7,696 nt of DNA from Burkholderiales bacterium (GTDB taxonomy: Bacteria > Pseudomonadota > Gammaproteobacteria > Burkholderiales > JAEUMW01), in contig JAEUMX010000348.1 in assembly GCA_016791285.1 (NCBI GenBank), positions 1-7,696 on the forward strand, given 5' to 3'. This document shows, piece after piece, positions 1 to 6,388 of the stretch. Within the stretch, counting starts at the first letter, position 1. The number at the start of each line of letters is the position of its first letter. The position numbers and the translations under genes were made by a program. The notes under the pieces were generated by a model, which was not told the origin of the DNA, did not search any database, and was given only the letters and a program-made list of their open reading frames with translations.

Positions 1-191
1 GCGGCCGCGCCGCCGACATACGTCTGGCATCCCTCGACCAGCGCGCACGAGGTACATGGCGCGATCCAGGCCCTCTATCTCGCACTGGGCGGCAGCCGAG
101 CCACGACGAGGCGCGCCGCATGCTCGACGATCAGCTCGGCGACCTGGGCGCCGGAGACAGCTGGAACATCAGCGACGGACCGTGCTCGTAG
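1..191 (+). pseudogene. 3' end of an unidentified gene, with an apparent frame change
   Basis: I do not recognise this product. The first ~95 bases have strong G/C bias at third positions when read from base 1 (…YVWHPSTSAHEVHGAIQALY…). From about base 95 the bias moves to the frame starting at base 3, giving …HDEARRMLDDQLGDLGAG… and a TAG stop at 189-191. Neither frame alone looks coding throughout. A single coding region would need one missing base (or two extra) around 95-105, from either a real frameshift mutation or a sequence error. The 5' part lies outside the window. A strong hairpin starts 13 bases after the stop, which fits a gene end here. The alternative is that only one of the two segments is coding. 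Confidence that this is a gene end is moderate to low, and no function is proposed. Confidence 0.35.
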
Positions 192-204
192 CCGGTGTCG
201 GGGT

Positions 205-228
205 GGAAGGGGGCAAGCACCCCCTTCC
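205..228 (+). terminator. Strong hairpin, possible transcription terminator
   Basis: A perfect 9-bp inverted repeat, GGAAGGGGG (205-213) and CCCCCTTCC (220-228), encloses a 6-base loop, CAAGCA. It lies 13 bases downstream of the TAG at 189-191. There is no T-run after the stem on the plus strand, so it is not a textbook intrinsic terminator. It could end or stabilise the 3' end of the upstream transcript and insulate the efflux operon. Confidence 0.45.
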
Positions 229-336
229 CGCGGGATCGACCGACCGAAACCGAGCAGCAGCGCACCGTGCGCTACCCTGCGGCGTCCGGCGCCGGCGAAC
301 CTGCTCCCCGGTCGAGCGATCGCGGCGCCACTCAAG

Positions 337-371
337 CCGTTGTGCTTCGCACGCCCCCGAGGCTGCAACGG
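337..371. promoter_or_regulatory. Inverted repeat CCGTTG…CAACGG, candidate operator
   Basis: CCGTTG (337-342) and CAACGG (366-371) are perfect inverted 6-bp arms separated by 23 bases. A smaller inverted repeat, GTGC-TTC-GCAC (342-352), sits inside. The right arm overlaps the proposed -35 box of the efflux operon. That placement fits a repressor site, and tripartite MFS pumps are often controlled by TetR-, MarR- or LysR-type regulators, but no regulator gene is in the window. A 6-bp repeat can occur by chance, so confidence is low. Confidence 0.3.
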
Positions 372-391
372 TACGGGAAATCGTGTCTAAT
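363..391 (+). promoter_or_regulatory. Candidate sigma-70 type promoter of the efflux operon
   Basis: TCTAAT at 386-391 matches the -10 consensus at five of six positions and is an AT-rich island in very GC-rich DNA. Seventeen bases upstream, CTGCAA (363-368) is a weak -35 box, matching at three of six positions. Transcription would start near 398 and give a leader of about 40 bases before the GTG at 439. No better candidate was seen between 192 and 438. Start-site mapping is lacking, so this is a prediction. Confidence 0.35.
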
Positions 392-438
392 TCCCCTCGC
401 TTCGCCCCGCGCCACGGGGCCGTGGAAGGGAGATCTCG

Positions 439-1752
439 GTGGCAGACTCGGGTGACACGCAACAGCCGGGGCACGCGTGGCTGCGCTCGCGGCGCACGGT
501 CGTTGCCGCTGGGCTGCTCGGGTTGCTGCTCCTCGTGCTGCTCGTCTGGTGGATCGGCTACCGTCTCACCCACTCCATCACCGACGATGCGTTCATCGAG
601 TCCGACATGGTCGAGCTCGCGCCGCGCGTCGAAGGCCAGATCGCCGAGATGCTCGTGGAGGACAGCCAGCCGATCACCCGCGGGCAGTTGCTGGCGCGCA
701 TCGACCCGCTGCCCTATCAGCGCAAAGTCGCTCAGGCGCAAGCCGCGCTGAAGGTCGCCGAGGCCGACCACGCGACCGCCGTCGCCGCGCTGGAGCGGCT
801 GGAGGCGCAAATGCCGCAGCAGATCGCCGCGGCCGAGCATCAGCTCGCGGTGGCGCAGAACGAGAGCAAGTCGGCCGCCCACAATCTCGTCCAGGCACGC
901 GCGACGTTCGAGCACGACGTGCGGCTCGCGGAGCAGGGACTCAAGGCGTCGCAGGCAAATCTCGACTTCGCGCGGGTGACCGCCGAGCGCTGGAACGCGC
1001 TGGTGGAGGACCGCGCCGTGGCGCCGGAAGAGCGCGATGCGAAGCAGACCTCGCTCGCCAACGCGACCGCGCAGCACGCGCAGGCCGCGACCCGGCTCGC
1101 GCAAGCGAAGAGCGACCTCGCCCGCGTGAAGTCTGCCGAAGCGCTCGCCCTGGCAGCGGAGCAGCGCGGGCGCGAGGCTCAGGCGCAGCTCGCGATCGCA
1201 CGCCAGGGTCCGCTCGAGATCGCGGAGGCGCGGCGCAGGGTGGAAGCGTCGGCCGAGCGCATCGAAGCCGCGCGCGCGGAGCTCGCGCTGCAAGAGACGC
1301 AGCTCGCCTATACCGATGTCGTGGCACCCTTCGACGGTGTCGTCGCCAAGCGCTTCAAGTTCCGCGGCGACTTTGGCACCCCCGGCGTGCCGATCTTCAG
1401 CCTGTACGACACCGAGAACCTCTACGTGACCGCACACCTGGAGGAGACGAAGCTCGAGGGCGTGGGTCCCGGTCATCCGGTCGACGTGACGGTCGACGCA
1501 TTCTCGAAATCGTTCAGGGGGCGCGTGCTGTGGGTCGGCAAGGCGACCGGCGCGCAGTTCGCGCTCATCCCGCGCAACCTCTCCACGGGCGAGTTCACCA
1601 AAGTGATCCAGCGCGTGCCGGTGCGTGTCGCCATCGAGCGGGACGAGCGCTGGTCGAAGCTGCGGCCTGGCCTCTCTGCCACGGTCGCGATCTCGCACAG
1701 CGGACCGAAGGGCGAGGCGCGCCCGGGCGCCCAGGCAGCGAAGCCGGACTGA
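439..1752 (+). CDS. HlyD/EmrA-family periplasmic adaptor (membrane fusion protein) of an MFS efflux pump
   Basis: This adaptor should link the inner-membrane MFS pump to the outer-membrane channel encoded downstream. The 437-residue protein has a short cytoplasmic N-terminus and one membrane anchor (about 20-40, with consecutive Leu/Val and WW). The first lipoyl/barrel half follows (about 57-90, with APRVEGQI and ARIDPLPY), then a long Ala/Gln/Glu-rich coiled-coil hairpin (about 95-290). The second lipoyl half is at about 290-305 (YTDVVAPFDGVVAKR), followed by a beta-barrel domain. Residues 371-397, with GAQFALIP, TGEF and QRVPVRV, form the signature typical of EmrA/VceA-type adaptors. Length is slightly above EmrA. 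The GTG start is chosen because GGAAGGGAG (424-432) lies 6 bases upstream. Only 6 bases separate its stop from the MFS gene, so the two are co-transcribed. Family assignment is firm; the substrate is unknown. Confidence 0.93.
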   Translation: MADSGDTQQPGHAWLRSRRTVVAAGLLGLLLLVLLVWWIGYRLTHSITDDAFIESDMVELAPRVEGQIAEMLVEDSQPITRGQLLARIDPLPYQRKVAQAQAALKVAEADHATAVAALERLEAQMPQQIAAAEHQLAVAQNESKSAAHNLVQARATFEHDVRLAEQGLKASQANLDFARVTAERWNALVEDRAVAPEERDAKQTSLANATAQHAQAATRLAQAKSDLARVKSAEALALAAEQRGREAQAQLAIARQGPLEIAEARRRVEASAERIEAARAELALQETQLAYTDVVAPFDGVVAKRFKFRGDFGTPGVPIFSLYDTENLYVTAHLEETKLEGVGPGHPVDVTVDAFSKSFRGRVLWVGKATGAQFALIPRNLSTGEFTKVIQRVPVRVAIERDERWSKLRPGLSATVAISHSGPKGEARPGAQAAKPD

Positions 1753-1758
1753 CGCGGC

Positions 1759-3429
1759 ATGACGATGAGCGAACCGCGCGCTGCTCCGACGTCTCCCACA
1801 GTCGCCGCCGGCGACGAGATCGCGTGGTTCGGCTTCGCGCGCAAGTGGTGGGTGCTGGCCGTCGCGACACCGAGCGTTGCGCTCGCCGAGATTGCGTTCA
1901 CCGGACTGCTCTTTTCCAACACACAGGTGCTGCAGGGTCTCGACACCGACAGCTACGGCTATCAGTGGGCAACCGGTCCTTACATGGTCCTGCTCGTGAT
2001 CTGGGCGCTGATCAGCGTGCGGCTTGCCGCGCGCTACGGCTCCGAGCGCGTTTTTCTCGCGGGCGCCCTGATGACCGGGGCGGGGTGCGTCATCGCCTCG
2101 TGCGCGGGATCGCTGGCGACGATGGTTCTCGGGCGGCTGCTGATGAGCACCAAGGGGCTCGTGCTGTCGGTGGCGCTCTCGCAGATGTGGCTCGCCTTTC
2201 CGCGTCGCAAGGGGCTCGCGATGGGCGTCTTCAACGCGGCGACCTACGGCGGGATCTTCATCGGCGCGGCTCTCGGCGGATTCCTGGAGTTTCAGACCTC
2301 ATGGCGCGCCATCTACGCGACCGCCGGCCTTTCCTTCCTCATGCTCGCCGTGGCGGGCCACCGGGCCTTGATCCACGACCGGCCGGCACGGCCGGTTCCG
2401 CTCGAGCTCAACGGGCTGGAGACGGCGCTGCTCGCGGTGGCGCTGGCGGTCGGGATGCTCTTGGTGTTTCGGGGCCAGTATTACGGATGGTTCGATTCCG
2501 ATCTCATCGCCTTCGGCGCCGTCGCAGGTGGGCTCGCGTTCGCGGGATTCGTCTGGGCTGCGTTGACTTCGCCTGACCCGCTGGTGAATCTGCGGCTCGG
2601 CAACTTTCCCACCCTCGCGCTTACCCTTCCGGTCATCGCCATGTTCGGCGCCGTCACGCTCGGCATGCTGAACACGTTGCCGAGTTACCTGAATCTGCGC
2701 GGTTATCCGAGCGTAGTCGAAGGCTGGGTGCTTTTCGTCCCCGGCGTGGCGATCGTGCTGTCCTGTCTCGCGAGTGGTTTCGTGTACGGCCGCAAGTGGA
2801 CGGTCGTCGCGCTCTGGATCGGGCTGGCGGTGAACCTGGGCGGGGGTCTGTGGTTCTACGCGGCCGATCTTTACACCGCGAAGGAGACGATCGTCGCCAT
2901 GCTGGTCGTCTGGGCGTTGGGGGCCGGCGTGGTGTTTCCGACGGCACTGCGCCTTACGTTCGCGGGGCAGGACCCGCCGGCCGTGCGCCAGCTGGCGGGC
3001 GTGAAGGTCGCACTGCGCTTCGCGGCGACCGTCCTCGGCTCGTTCGCGGTGGTCGTCCTGATCCAGCGCGGAACGGACATCGGTCAGGATCTGCTGCGAC
3101 AGCGCGTCGACCGCAACAATCCCGCCTACGCGCAGGTCATGGAGCGGGTGCAGCAGCATGTCATGGCGCGCGGCAGTCCGCGGCCGATCGCAATGGAACA
3201 GGCTGGCAGCGTCGTGGGCGAGTGGGTGACCTACAACGCCCGGATGACCGGACAGCGCGCGGGACGCCGCTTTCTTCTGGCGCTGACGGGCATGGCGTTC
3301 GTGCTCGCGCTCTTCATCCGGCTGCGGCCGGAAACCTCGGTACTTGCCGACGATGTGCACGACATCGGCTGGGGCTGGGGTGACGGGGCGCATGCCAAGG
3401 CCGGCGCGCCGCATGGGACATCCGGATGA
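1759..3429 (+). CDS. MFS transporter, DHA2 (14-TM, EmrB-like) drug:proton antiporter subfamily
   Basis: This is the inner-membrane pump of the tripartite system, expected to use the proton gradient to export compounds. Fourteen hydrophobic segments can be placed at about residues 31-51, 72-90, 98-116, 119-141, 155-176, 183-201, 220-237, 249-268, 283-305, 320-342, 349-368, 377-397, 418-436 and 504-521. A long hydrophilic loop (about 437-503) precedes the last helix, as in EmrB relatives. Signature motifs are degenerate. Motif A is RLAARYGSERVF, with Ala where Asp is usual. Motif C is GIFIGAALGGFL, lacking the usual Pro of GPxLGG. The tail is Gly/Trp/His-rich (DIGWGWGDGAHAK). The ATG at 1759 is used; ATG 1765 in the same frame is an alternative. 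The stop overlaps the next start (ATGA at 3426-3429), suggesting translational coupling. The protein is a divergent member and its substrate cannot be told from sequence. Confidence 0.92.
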   Translation: MTMSEPRAAPTSPTVAAGDEIAWFGFARKWWVLAVATPSVALAEIAFTGLLFSNTQVLQGLDTDSYGYQWATGPYMVLLVIWALISVRLAARYGSERVFLAGALMTGAGCVIASCAGSLATMVLGRLLMSTKGLVLSVALSQMWLAFPRRKGLAMGVFNAATYGGIFIGAALGGFLEFQTSWRAIYATAGLSFLMLAVAGHRALIHDRPARPVPLELNGLETALLAVALAVGMLLVFRGQYYGWFDSDLIAFGAVAGGLAFAGFVWAALTSPDPLVNLRLGNFPTLALTLPVIAMFGAVTLGMLNTLPSYLNLRGYPSVVEGWVLFVPGVAIVLSCLASGFVYGRKWTVVALWIGLAVNLGGGLWFYAADLYTAKETIVAMLVVWALGAGVVFPTALRLTFAGQDPPAVRQLAGVKVALRFAATVLGSFAVVVLIQRGTDIGQDLLRQRVDRNNPAYAQVMERVQQHVMARGSPRPIAMEQAGSVVGEWVTYNARMTGQRAGRRFLLALTGMAFVLALFIRLRPETSVLADDVHDIGWGWGDGAHAKAGAPHGTSG

Positions 3430-4871
3430 GCCGCGGTGTCACGGTCGTCGTGAGTGCCGTGCTGCTCGCGGGGTGCTCCTTCGCGCCGAAGTACGAGCGC
3501 CCGCCCACCGATCCACCGGCGACCTGGCGCACGCCGGACACGGACACCCGGTCGCTCGCCGACCTTGCATGGTGGCAGGTGTTCCAGGACGAGACGCTGC
3601 AGGGGATCATCGGCGTCTCGCTCGCCGAGAACAAGGACGTGCAGATCGCCGTGACGCGCATCGCGCAGGCCCGGGCCGAGGCAGGCATCGTGAACGCGGC
3701 GCTCTGGCCGCAGATCGGCGCCAGCGGATCCGCAGCGCGCGAGCGCTTCTCCGAGCGCACCTATCCACCGCTGCGCGAGCCGTTCACGAACAACAATTTC
3801 GCCCTTAGCGCCAACGCCGCGTTCGAGGTGGATCTGTGGGGACGCCTGCGCAACGCGTCGGCCGCGGCGCGGGCGAACCTGCTCGCCACCGAGGACGCCC
3901 AGCGCACGGTCGTGATCGCGCTCGTGAGCGACGTCGCGCAGGCGTACTTCGAGCTGCGTGCCTTCGACCAGGATCTCGAAGTCGCCGTCCGCACGCGCGA
4001 CACCCGTGCCGAGTCGCTGCGCATCGTGCGCAGCCGCTACGACCGCGGCATAGCGAGCGAGCTCGACCTCGCGCAGGCGCAGCGTCAGTTCGAGGCCGCC
4101 GTCGCCGCGATCCCGCTCATCGAGCAGAGCATCGCGCAGACCGAGAACCGGCTCTCGATCCTGCTCGGGCGCAATCCCGGCGCGATCGTACGCGGGATCG
4201 CGCTGGCCGAGCAGCCGGTTCCTCCCGAGGTGCCCGCGGGGCTGCCTTCGGCGCTGCTCGAGCAGCGCCCCGATCTGCGCGCGGCCGAGCAGCGCATCGT
4301 CGAGGCCAACGCCCGCATTGGTGAAGCGCGCGCCCTGTATTTCCCACGCATCGCGCTGACCGGCGACTACGGCTACGCGAGCAAGTCCCTGTCCGATCTC
4401 TTCACGGGTCCGGCGCGCGTCTGGCAGGGCGCCGCCGGTTTCACGGTGCCGATCTTCGATGCCGGCCGCATCAGCGCGACCGTGGATCTTGCGCACGCGC
4501 AGCAGGAAGAGGCGATCCTGCGCTACCAGCAGTCGGTGCAGCAGGCGTTTCGCGAGGTCGACGACGCGCTCGTCGCGTACCGCAAGACGCGCGAATCGCG
4601 CGACGCGCAGGTGCGACTGGTGGAGGCGGCGCAACGCGCGTTCACGGCTGCCGACAAGCGCTATCTGCACGGCGTGTCGAGCTATCTCGAAGTGCTCGAT
4701 GCCCAGCGCGAGCTCTTCAACGCGGAGCTCGCCCTGACGCGCACGCAACTGGGCGAGCTCGTCGCGGTCGTGCAGCTCTACCGTGCGCTCGGGGGCGGCT
4801 GGTCGCGTGAAGACACAGACGTCGTGTCGGTCAGCGTCGCCGGGCAGACCGAACCTCCTTCCGCACCGTAG
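3426..4871 (+). CDS. Outer-membrane factor lipoprotein of efflux pump (NodT/OprM type, TolC superfamily)
   Basis: This is the outer-membrane exit duct of the pump. The 481-residue protein begins with a lipoprotein signal peptide: VVVSAVLLAGC puts the lipobox at 14-17 and the lipidated Cys at 17, followed by Ser (+2), which fits outer-membrane sorting. Two TolC-type repeats follow. The first (about 57-250) contains AFEVDLWGRLRNA (132-144). The second (about 270-455) contains LLEQRPDLRAAEQRI (277-291), YFPRIALTG (305-313), GAAGFTVPIFDAGR (335-348) and QAFREVDDAL (373-382). These are hallmarks of the NodT/OprM branch, which more often serves RND pumps but also pairs with EmrAB-like systems. The start overlaps the MFS stop (ATGA). 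A short polar tail with EDTDVV and PPSAP ends the protein. Its place in the operon makes it the dedicated channel for the two upstream proteins. Confidence 0.94.
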   Translation: MSRGVTVVVSAVLLAGCSFAPKYERPPTDPPATWRTPDTDTRSLADLAWWQVFQDETLQGIIGVSLAENKDVQIAVTRIAQARAEAGIVNAALWPQIGASGSAARERFSERTYPPLREPFTNNNFALSANAAFEVDLWGRLRNASAAARANLLATEDAQRTVVIALVSDVAQAYFELRAFDQDLEVAVRTRDTRAESLRIVRSRYDRGIASELDLAQAQRQFEAAVAAIPLIEQSIAQTENRLSILLGRNPGAIVRGIALAEQPVPPEVPAGLPSALLEQRPDLRAAEQRIVEANARIGEARALYFPRIALTGDYGYASKSLSDLFTGPARVWQGAAGFTVPIFDAGRISATVDLAHAQQEEAILRYQQSVQQAFREVDDALVAYRKTRESRDAQVRLVEAAQRAFTAADKRYLHGVSSYLEVLDAQRELFNAELALTRTQLGELVAVVQLYRALGGGWSREDTDVVSVSVAGQTEPPSAP

Positions 4872-4894
4872 TGTCGAACCCCGCTAACCCAGGC

Positions 4895-4900
4895 AGGAGA
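4895..4900 (+). promoter_or_regulatory. Ribosome binding site that decides the nitroreductase start
   Basis: AGGAGA at 4895-4900 lies 6 bases before the GTG at 4907. The more upstream in-frame GTG at 4871 overlaps the last base of the preceding TAG and has no comparable site, so the downstream GTG is preferred. Confidence 0.7.
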
Positions 4901-4906
4901 TCCACG

Positions 4907-5530
4907 GTGAACGAAGACCACCCGCATCTACCCCACAAGCCCGCGCGCACGCGGGTGCCGATCCACGAGTTGCTTGCCGCGCGCTGGAGTCCGCGCGCCT
5001 TCGATGCGACGCGCCCCGTGACGCGCGAACAGATGAACGCCTTGATCGAGGCCGCGCGCTGGGCGCCCTCCTGTTTCGGCGACGAGCCGTGGCGCTTCCT
5101 GGTGTGGGACCGCGCCACCGACGGCGCGGGATGGCAGCGCGCATTCGATTGCCTGTCGCCGGGTAACCAGAGCTGGGTGAAGAACGTGCCGCTGCTCTTC
5201 TCGGCGGTCGCGAGCCCGACGTTCGATCACAACGGCACGCCGAACCGCTGGGCGCAGTACGACACGGGCGCCGCGTCCGAGAACCTCGTGCTGCAGGCGG
5301 TCGCGCTCGGACTCGCCGCGCATCAGATGGGGGGCTTCGACGCGGAGCGGCTACGCGCCGAGTTCGGCATTCCCGAAGGCTGCACGCCGATGGCGATGAT
5401 CGCGGTGGGCTACCAGGCCGCGCCCCACCACTTGACCGAAGAGCAGCGCGCGAAGGAAGTCGCGCCGCGCGCACGCAAGCCGCGGGAGACACGCGTCTTC
5501 GCCGGGAGGTGGGGCGTGCCGGTCGAGTAA
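4907..5530 (+). CDS. Nitroreductase-family FMN-dependent oxidoreductase
   Basis: This is a predicted cytoplasmic flavoprotein that would use NAD(P)H to reduce nitro, quinone or similar electrophilic groups. The 207-residue length is typical. Family features run in order. HELLAARWSPRAFD (20-33) supplies the FMN-phosphate-binding Arg/Ser/Arg. EAARWAPSCFGDEPWRF (48-64) corresponds to the APSxxNxQPWRF block, with Asp-Glu in place of Asn-x-Gln. YDTGAASENLVLQAVALGL (118-136) and HQMGGFD (139-145) form the conserved core helix and following turn. MAMIAVGY (162-169) is the C-terminal strand, and ARKPRE (189-194) gives the final basic residues near the cofactor. It starts 35 bases after the channel gene's stop with no visible terminator between, so it is probably the fourth gene of the operon. 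It may act on a pump substrate; this is inference. The GTG start is chosen for its ribosome binding site; a GTG at 4871 would add 12 residues. Confidence 0.9.
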   Translation: MNEDHPHLPHKPARTRVPIHELLAARWSPRAFDATRPVTREQMNALIEAARWAPSCFGDEPWRFLVWDRATDGAGWQRAFDCLSPGNQSWVKNVPLLFSAVASPTFDHNGTPNRWAQYDTGAASENLVLQAVALGLAAHQMGGFDAERLRAEFGIPEGCTPMAMIAVGYQAAPHHLTEEQRAKEVAPRARKPRETRVFAGRWGVPVE

Positions 5531-5684
5531 AGCCCACTGCTGCCTGCCGGCCGGGGGCGGTCGCTGCGCGCAGACTTCAAAGTGTCATCCAAAACAAGAA
5601 GCTGTCCGCGACTTCGCCGACGGCGTCTGGTCTTGGCGACAGAAACCAGGGGCAAACCCGGTCGATCCAACACCGCACTTGCAG
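5531..5684. other. Intergenic stretch between nitroreductase and IS remnant
   Basis: No convincing gene is seen here. It holds two short perfect palindromes, CCGGCCGG (5547-5554) and CTGCGCGCAG (5564-5573), and a weak inverted repeat, CTGGT (5627-5631) with ACCAG (5645-5649). None has a following T-run, so no terminator for the efflux operon can be named with confidence. Transcripts may run on into the IS remnant. Confidence 0.4.
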
Positions 5685-5702
5685 GGGCTGGCATAGCTTA
5701 CG
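5685..5702 (+). repeat. Left terminal inverted repeat of the IS remnant
   Basis: Read inward, the sequence is GGGCTGGCATAGCTTACG. It matches the right end (GGGCTGGCACAGATATGG) in the first nine bases and 13 of 18 overall. A further G at 5684 could belong to the end. The transposase stop codon (TAA on the minus strand, 5698-5700) lies inside it. Confidence 0.65.
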
Positions 5703-6339
5703 AAGGTTGACTCTCCGCGAACCAGCGGGCGAGAGTCTCCAGCAGCCGCCGCGGCGAGCCGTAGTTGAAGCGCCATTCGCACTCCTTCAGAAAAAGGAGC
5801 AAGTGATGCGACGGAACCCCGTTGTATCGCCGTAGGTTGCGCCTGACCTGACTCTGGAAGTTTGCGATGCCGCCAATGTGCGCCCGAAGGGCAAGCGACC
5901 CTTCGCGTTGTCTTCGTCGTGTGCGTCGACGGCTGCGAACGTCGAGCAGCTCGCATACATCGAGCGTTGCCACATGGATGTTCGCACCCGGCGGCACGAC
6001 GTCCCGCTTCGCGTGCGGGATCAATGCGGTGTAGACCTTGCCGCCGCACGTCAGCAACGCCAGCACGACATCCTCGCCTGCTTCGCTTGCAGCGGTGCCC
6101 CTCGTCTGCGTGTCGCCGAATGAAGACTGAAATCGTTGCCACGAGCCCACTGGTCCGAGGGGGCTGAGACTCTCCAGGTGTTCGGCGATCACCTCGCGCA
6201 AGCAGTGATAGAAGCGCGTGGCCGTATTCCGGTTGACCCTCACCAGTTCCGCAGCGGTGCGCGCTGGCGTACCCGCGACGAAATGCTCGAGCAGTCGCCC
6301 GGTCTGTTGAGCGGTCAGTCGTGATCGTCGACGTCTCAT
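5698..6339 (-). pseudogene. IS1595-family (IS1016 group) transposase, catalytically inactivated remnant
   Basis: Read from the ATG at 6339 this gives 213 residues, close to the normal length of IS1016-type transposases. The N-terminal region is well kept (LLEHFVAGTPARTAAELV and RVNRNTATRFYHCLRE, about 16-49), as are GGKVYTALIP (99-108) and the C-terminus (NLRRYNGV, LFLKECEWRFNYGSPRRLL). The catalytic core is damaged. Where the family has VDESYFGG, this copy has RFQSSFGD (69-76), replacing the first Asp with Phe. About eight residues appear missing before the YTD motif, whose Asp position aligns with Ala124. GIENFW has become GIANFQ, replacing the acidic Glu with Ala159. Residues 135-152 are Arg-rich and unlike the family, suggesting compensating small indels. 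No good ribosome binding site precedes the ATG. The alignment is from memory of the family, so exact positions are approximate, but inactivity is well supported. Confidence 0.82.
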
Positions 6340-6370
6340 GAGCAAGGTGAGGGAGGCGTGCCCGAGCGCG

Positions 6371-6388
6371 CCATATCTGTGCCAGCCC
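6371..6388 (-). repeat. Right terminal inverted repeat of the IS remnant
   Basis: Read inward on the minus strand, the sequence is GGGCTGGCACAGATATGG, matching the left end at 13 of 18 positions with a perfect first nine. It lies 32 bases upstream of the transposase ATG, as expected for the right end. Confidence 0.65.

Larger units (their letters stand above)
5685..6388 (-). mobile_element. Decayed IS1595-family insertion sequence (IS1016 group)
   Basis: A ~0.7-kb element carries one minus-strand transposase-like gene that fills nearly its whole length, bounded by imperfect terminal inverted repeats (5685-5702 and 6371-6388). The size and compact layout fit IS1016-type elements. Members of this family make 8-bp target duplications, but the 8 bases on each side show no clear match, so the duplication has decayed or the ends are off by a few bases. 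The copy is judged immobile because the transposase catalytic residues are gone. It sits between the nitroreductase and the cytochrome gene and interrupts no gene that can be recognised. Confidence 0.75.

Noticed and set aside
316..323. Perfect palindrome GCGATCGC upstream of the efflux operon
   Set aside because: An 8-bp palindrome of this composition is expected by chance in GC-rich DNA and it is away from the likely promoter.
169..1698. Long minus-strand open frame opposite the adaptor gene
   Set aside because: It is Arg/His-rich low-complexity sequence with no recognisable domain, mirroring the real EmrA-like gene; GC-rich DNA gives few stops on the opposite strand.
477..2576. Long plus-strand open frame (699 codons) across the adaptor and MFS genes
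   Set aside because: It is an Arg/Ala-rich out-of-frame shadow crossing two well-supported genes, with no domain or plausible start signal.
2299..3414. Minus-strand open frame opposite the MFS gene
   Set aside because: The translation is His/Arg-rich without family features; the plus strand encodes a clear 14-helix transporter.
3231..4748. Minus-strand open frame of about 500 codons opposite the outer-membrane factor gene
   Set aside because: It is an antisense shadow of a gene with clear TolC-family motifs and a lipobox; its own translation is Arg/Leu-rich without motifs.
4871..4906. Upstream GTG start for the nitroreductase at 4871
   Set aside because: It lacks a ribosome binding site as good as AGGAGA before 4907, and the added residues are not conserved family sequence.
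5676..5683. Possible 8-bp target duplication CACTTGCA at the left IS end
   Set aside because: The bases just outside the right end (around 6389-6398, GGCACGCTCC) match only at about half the positions in any register.
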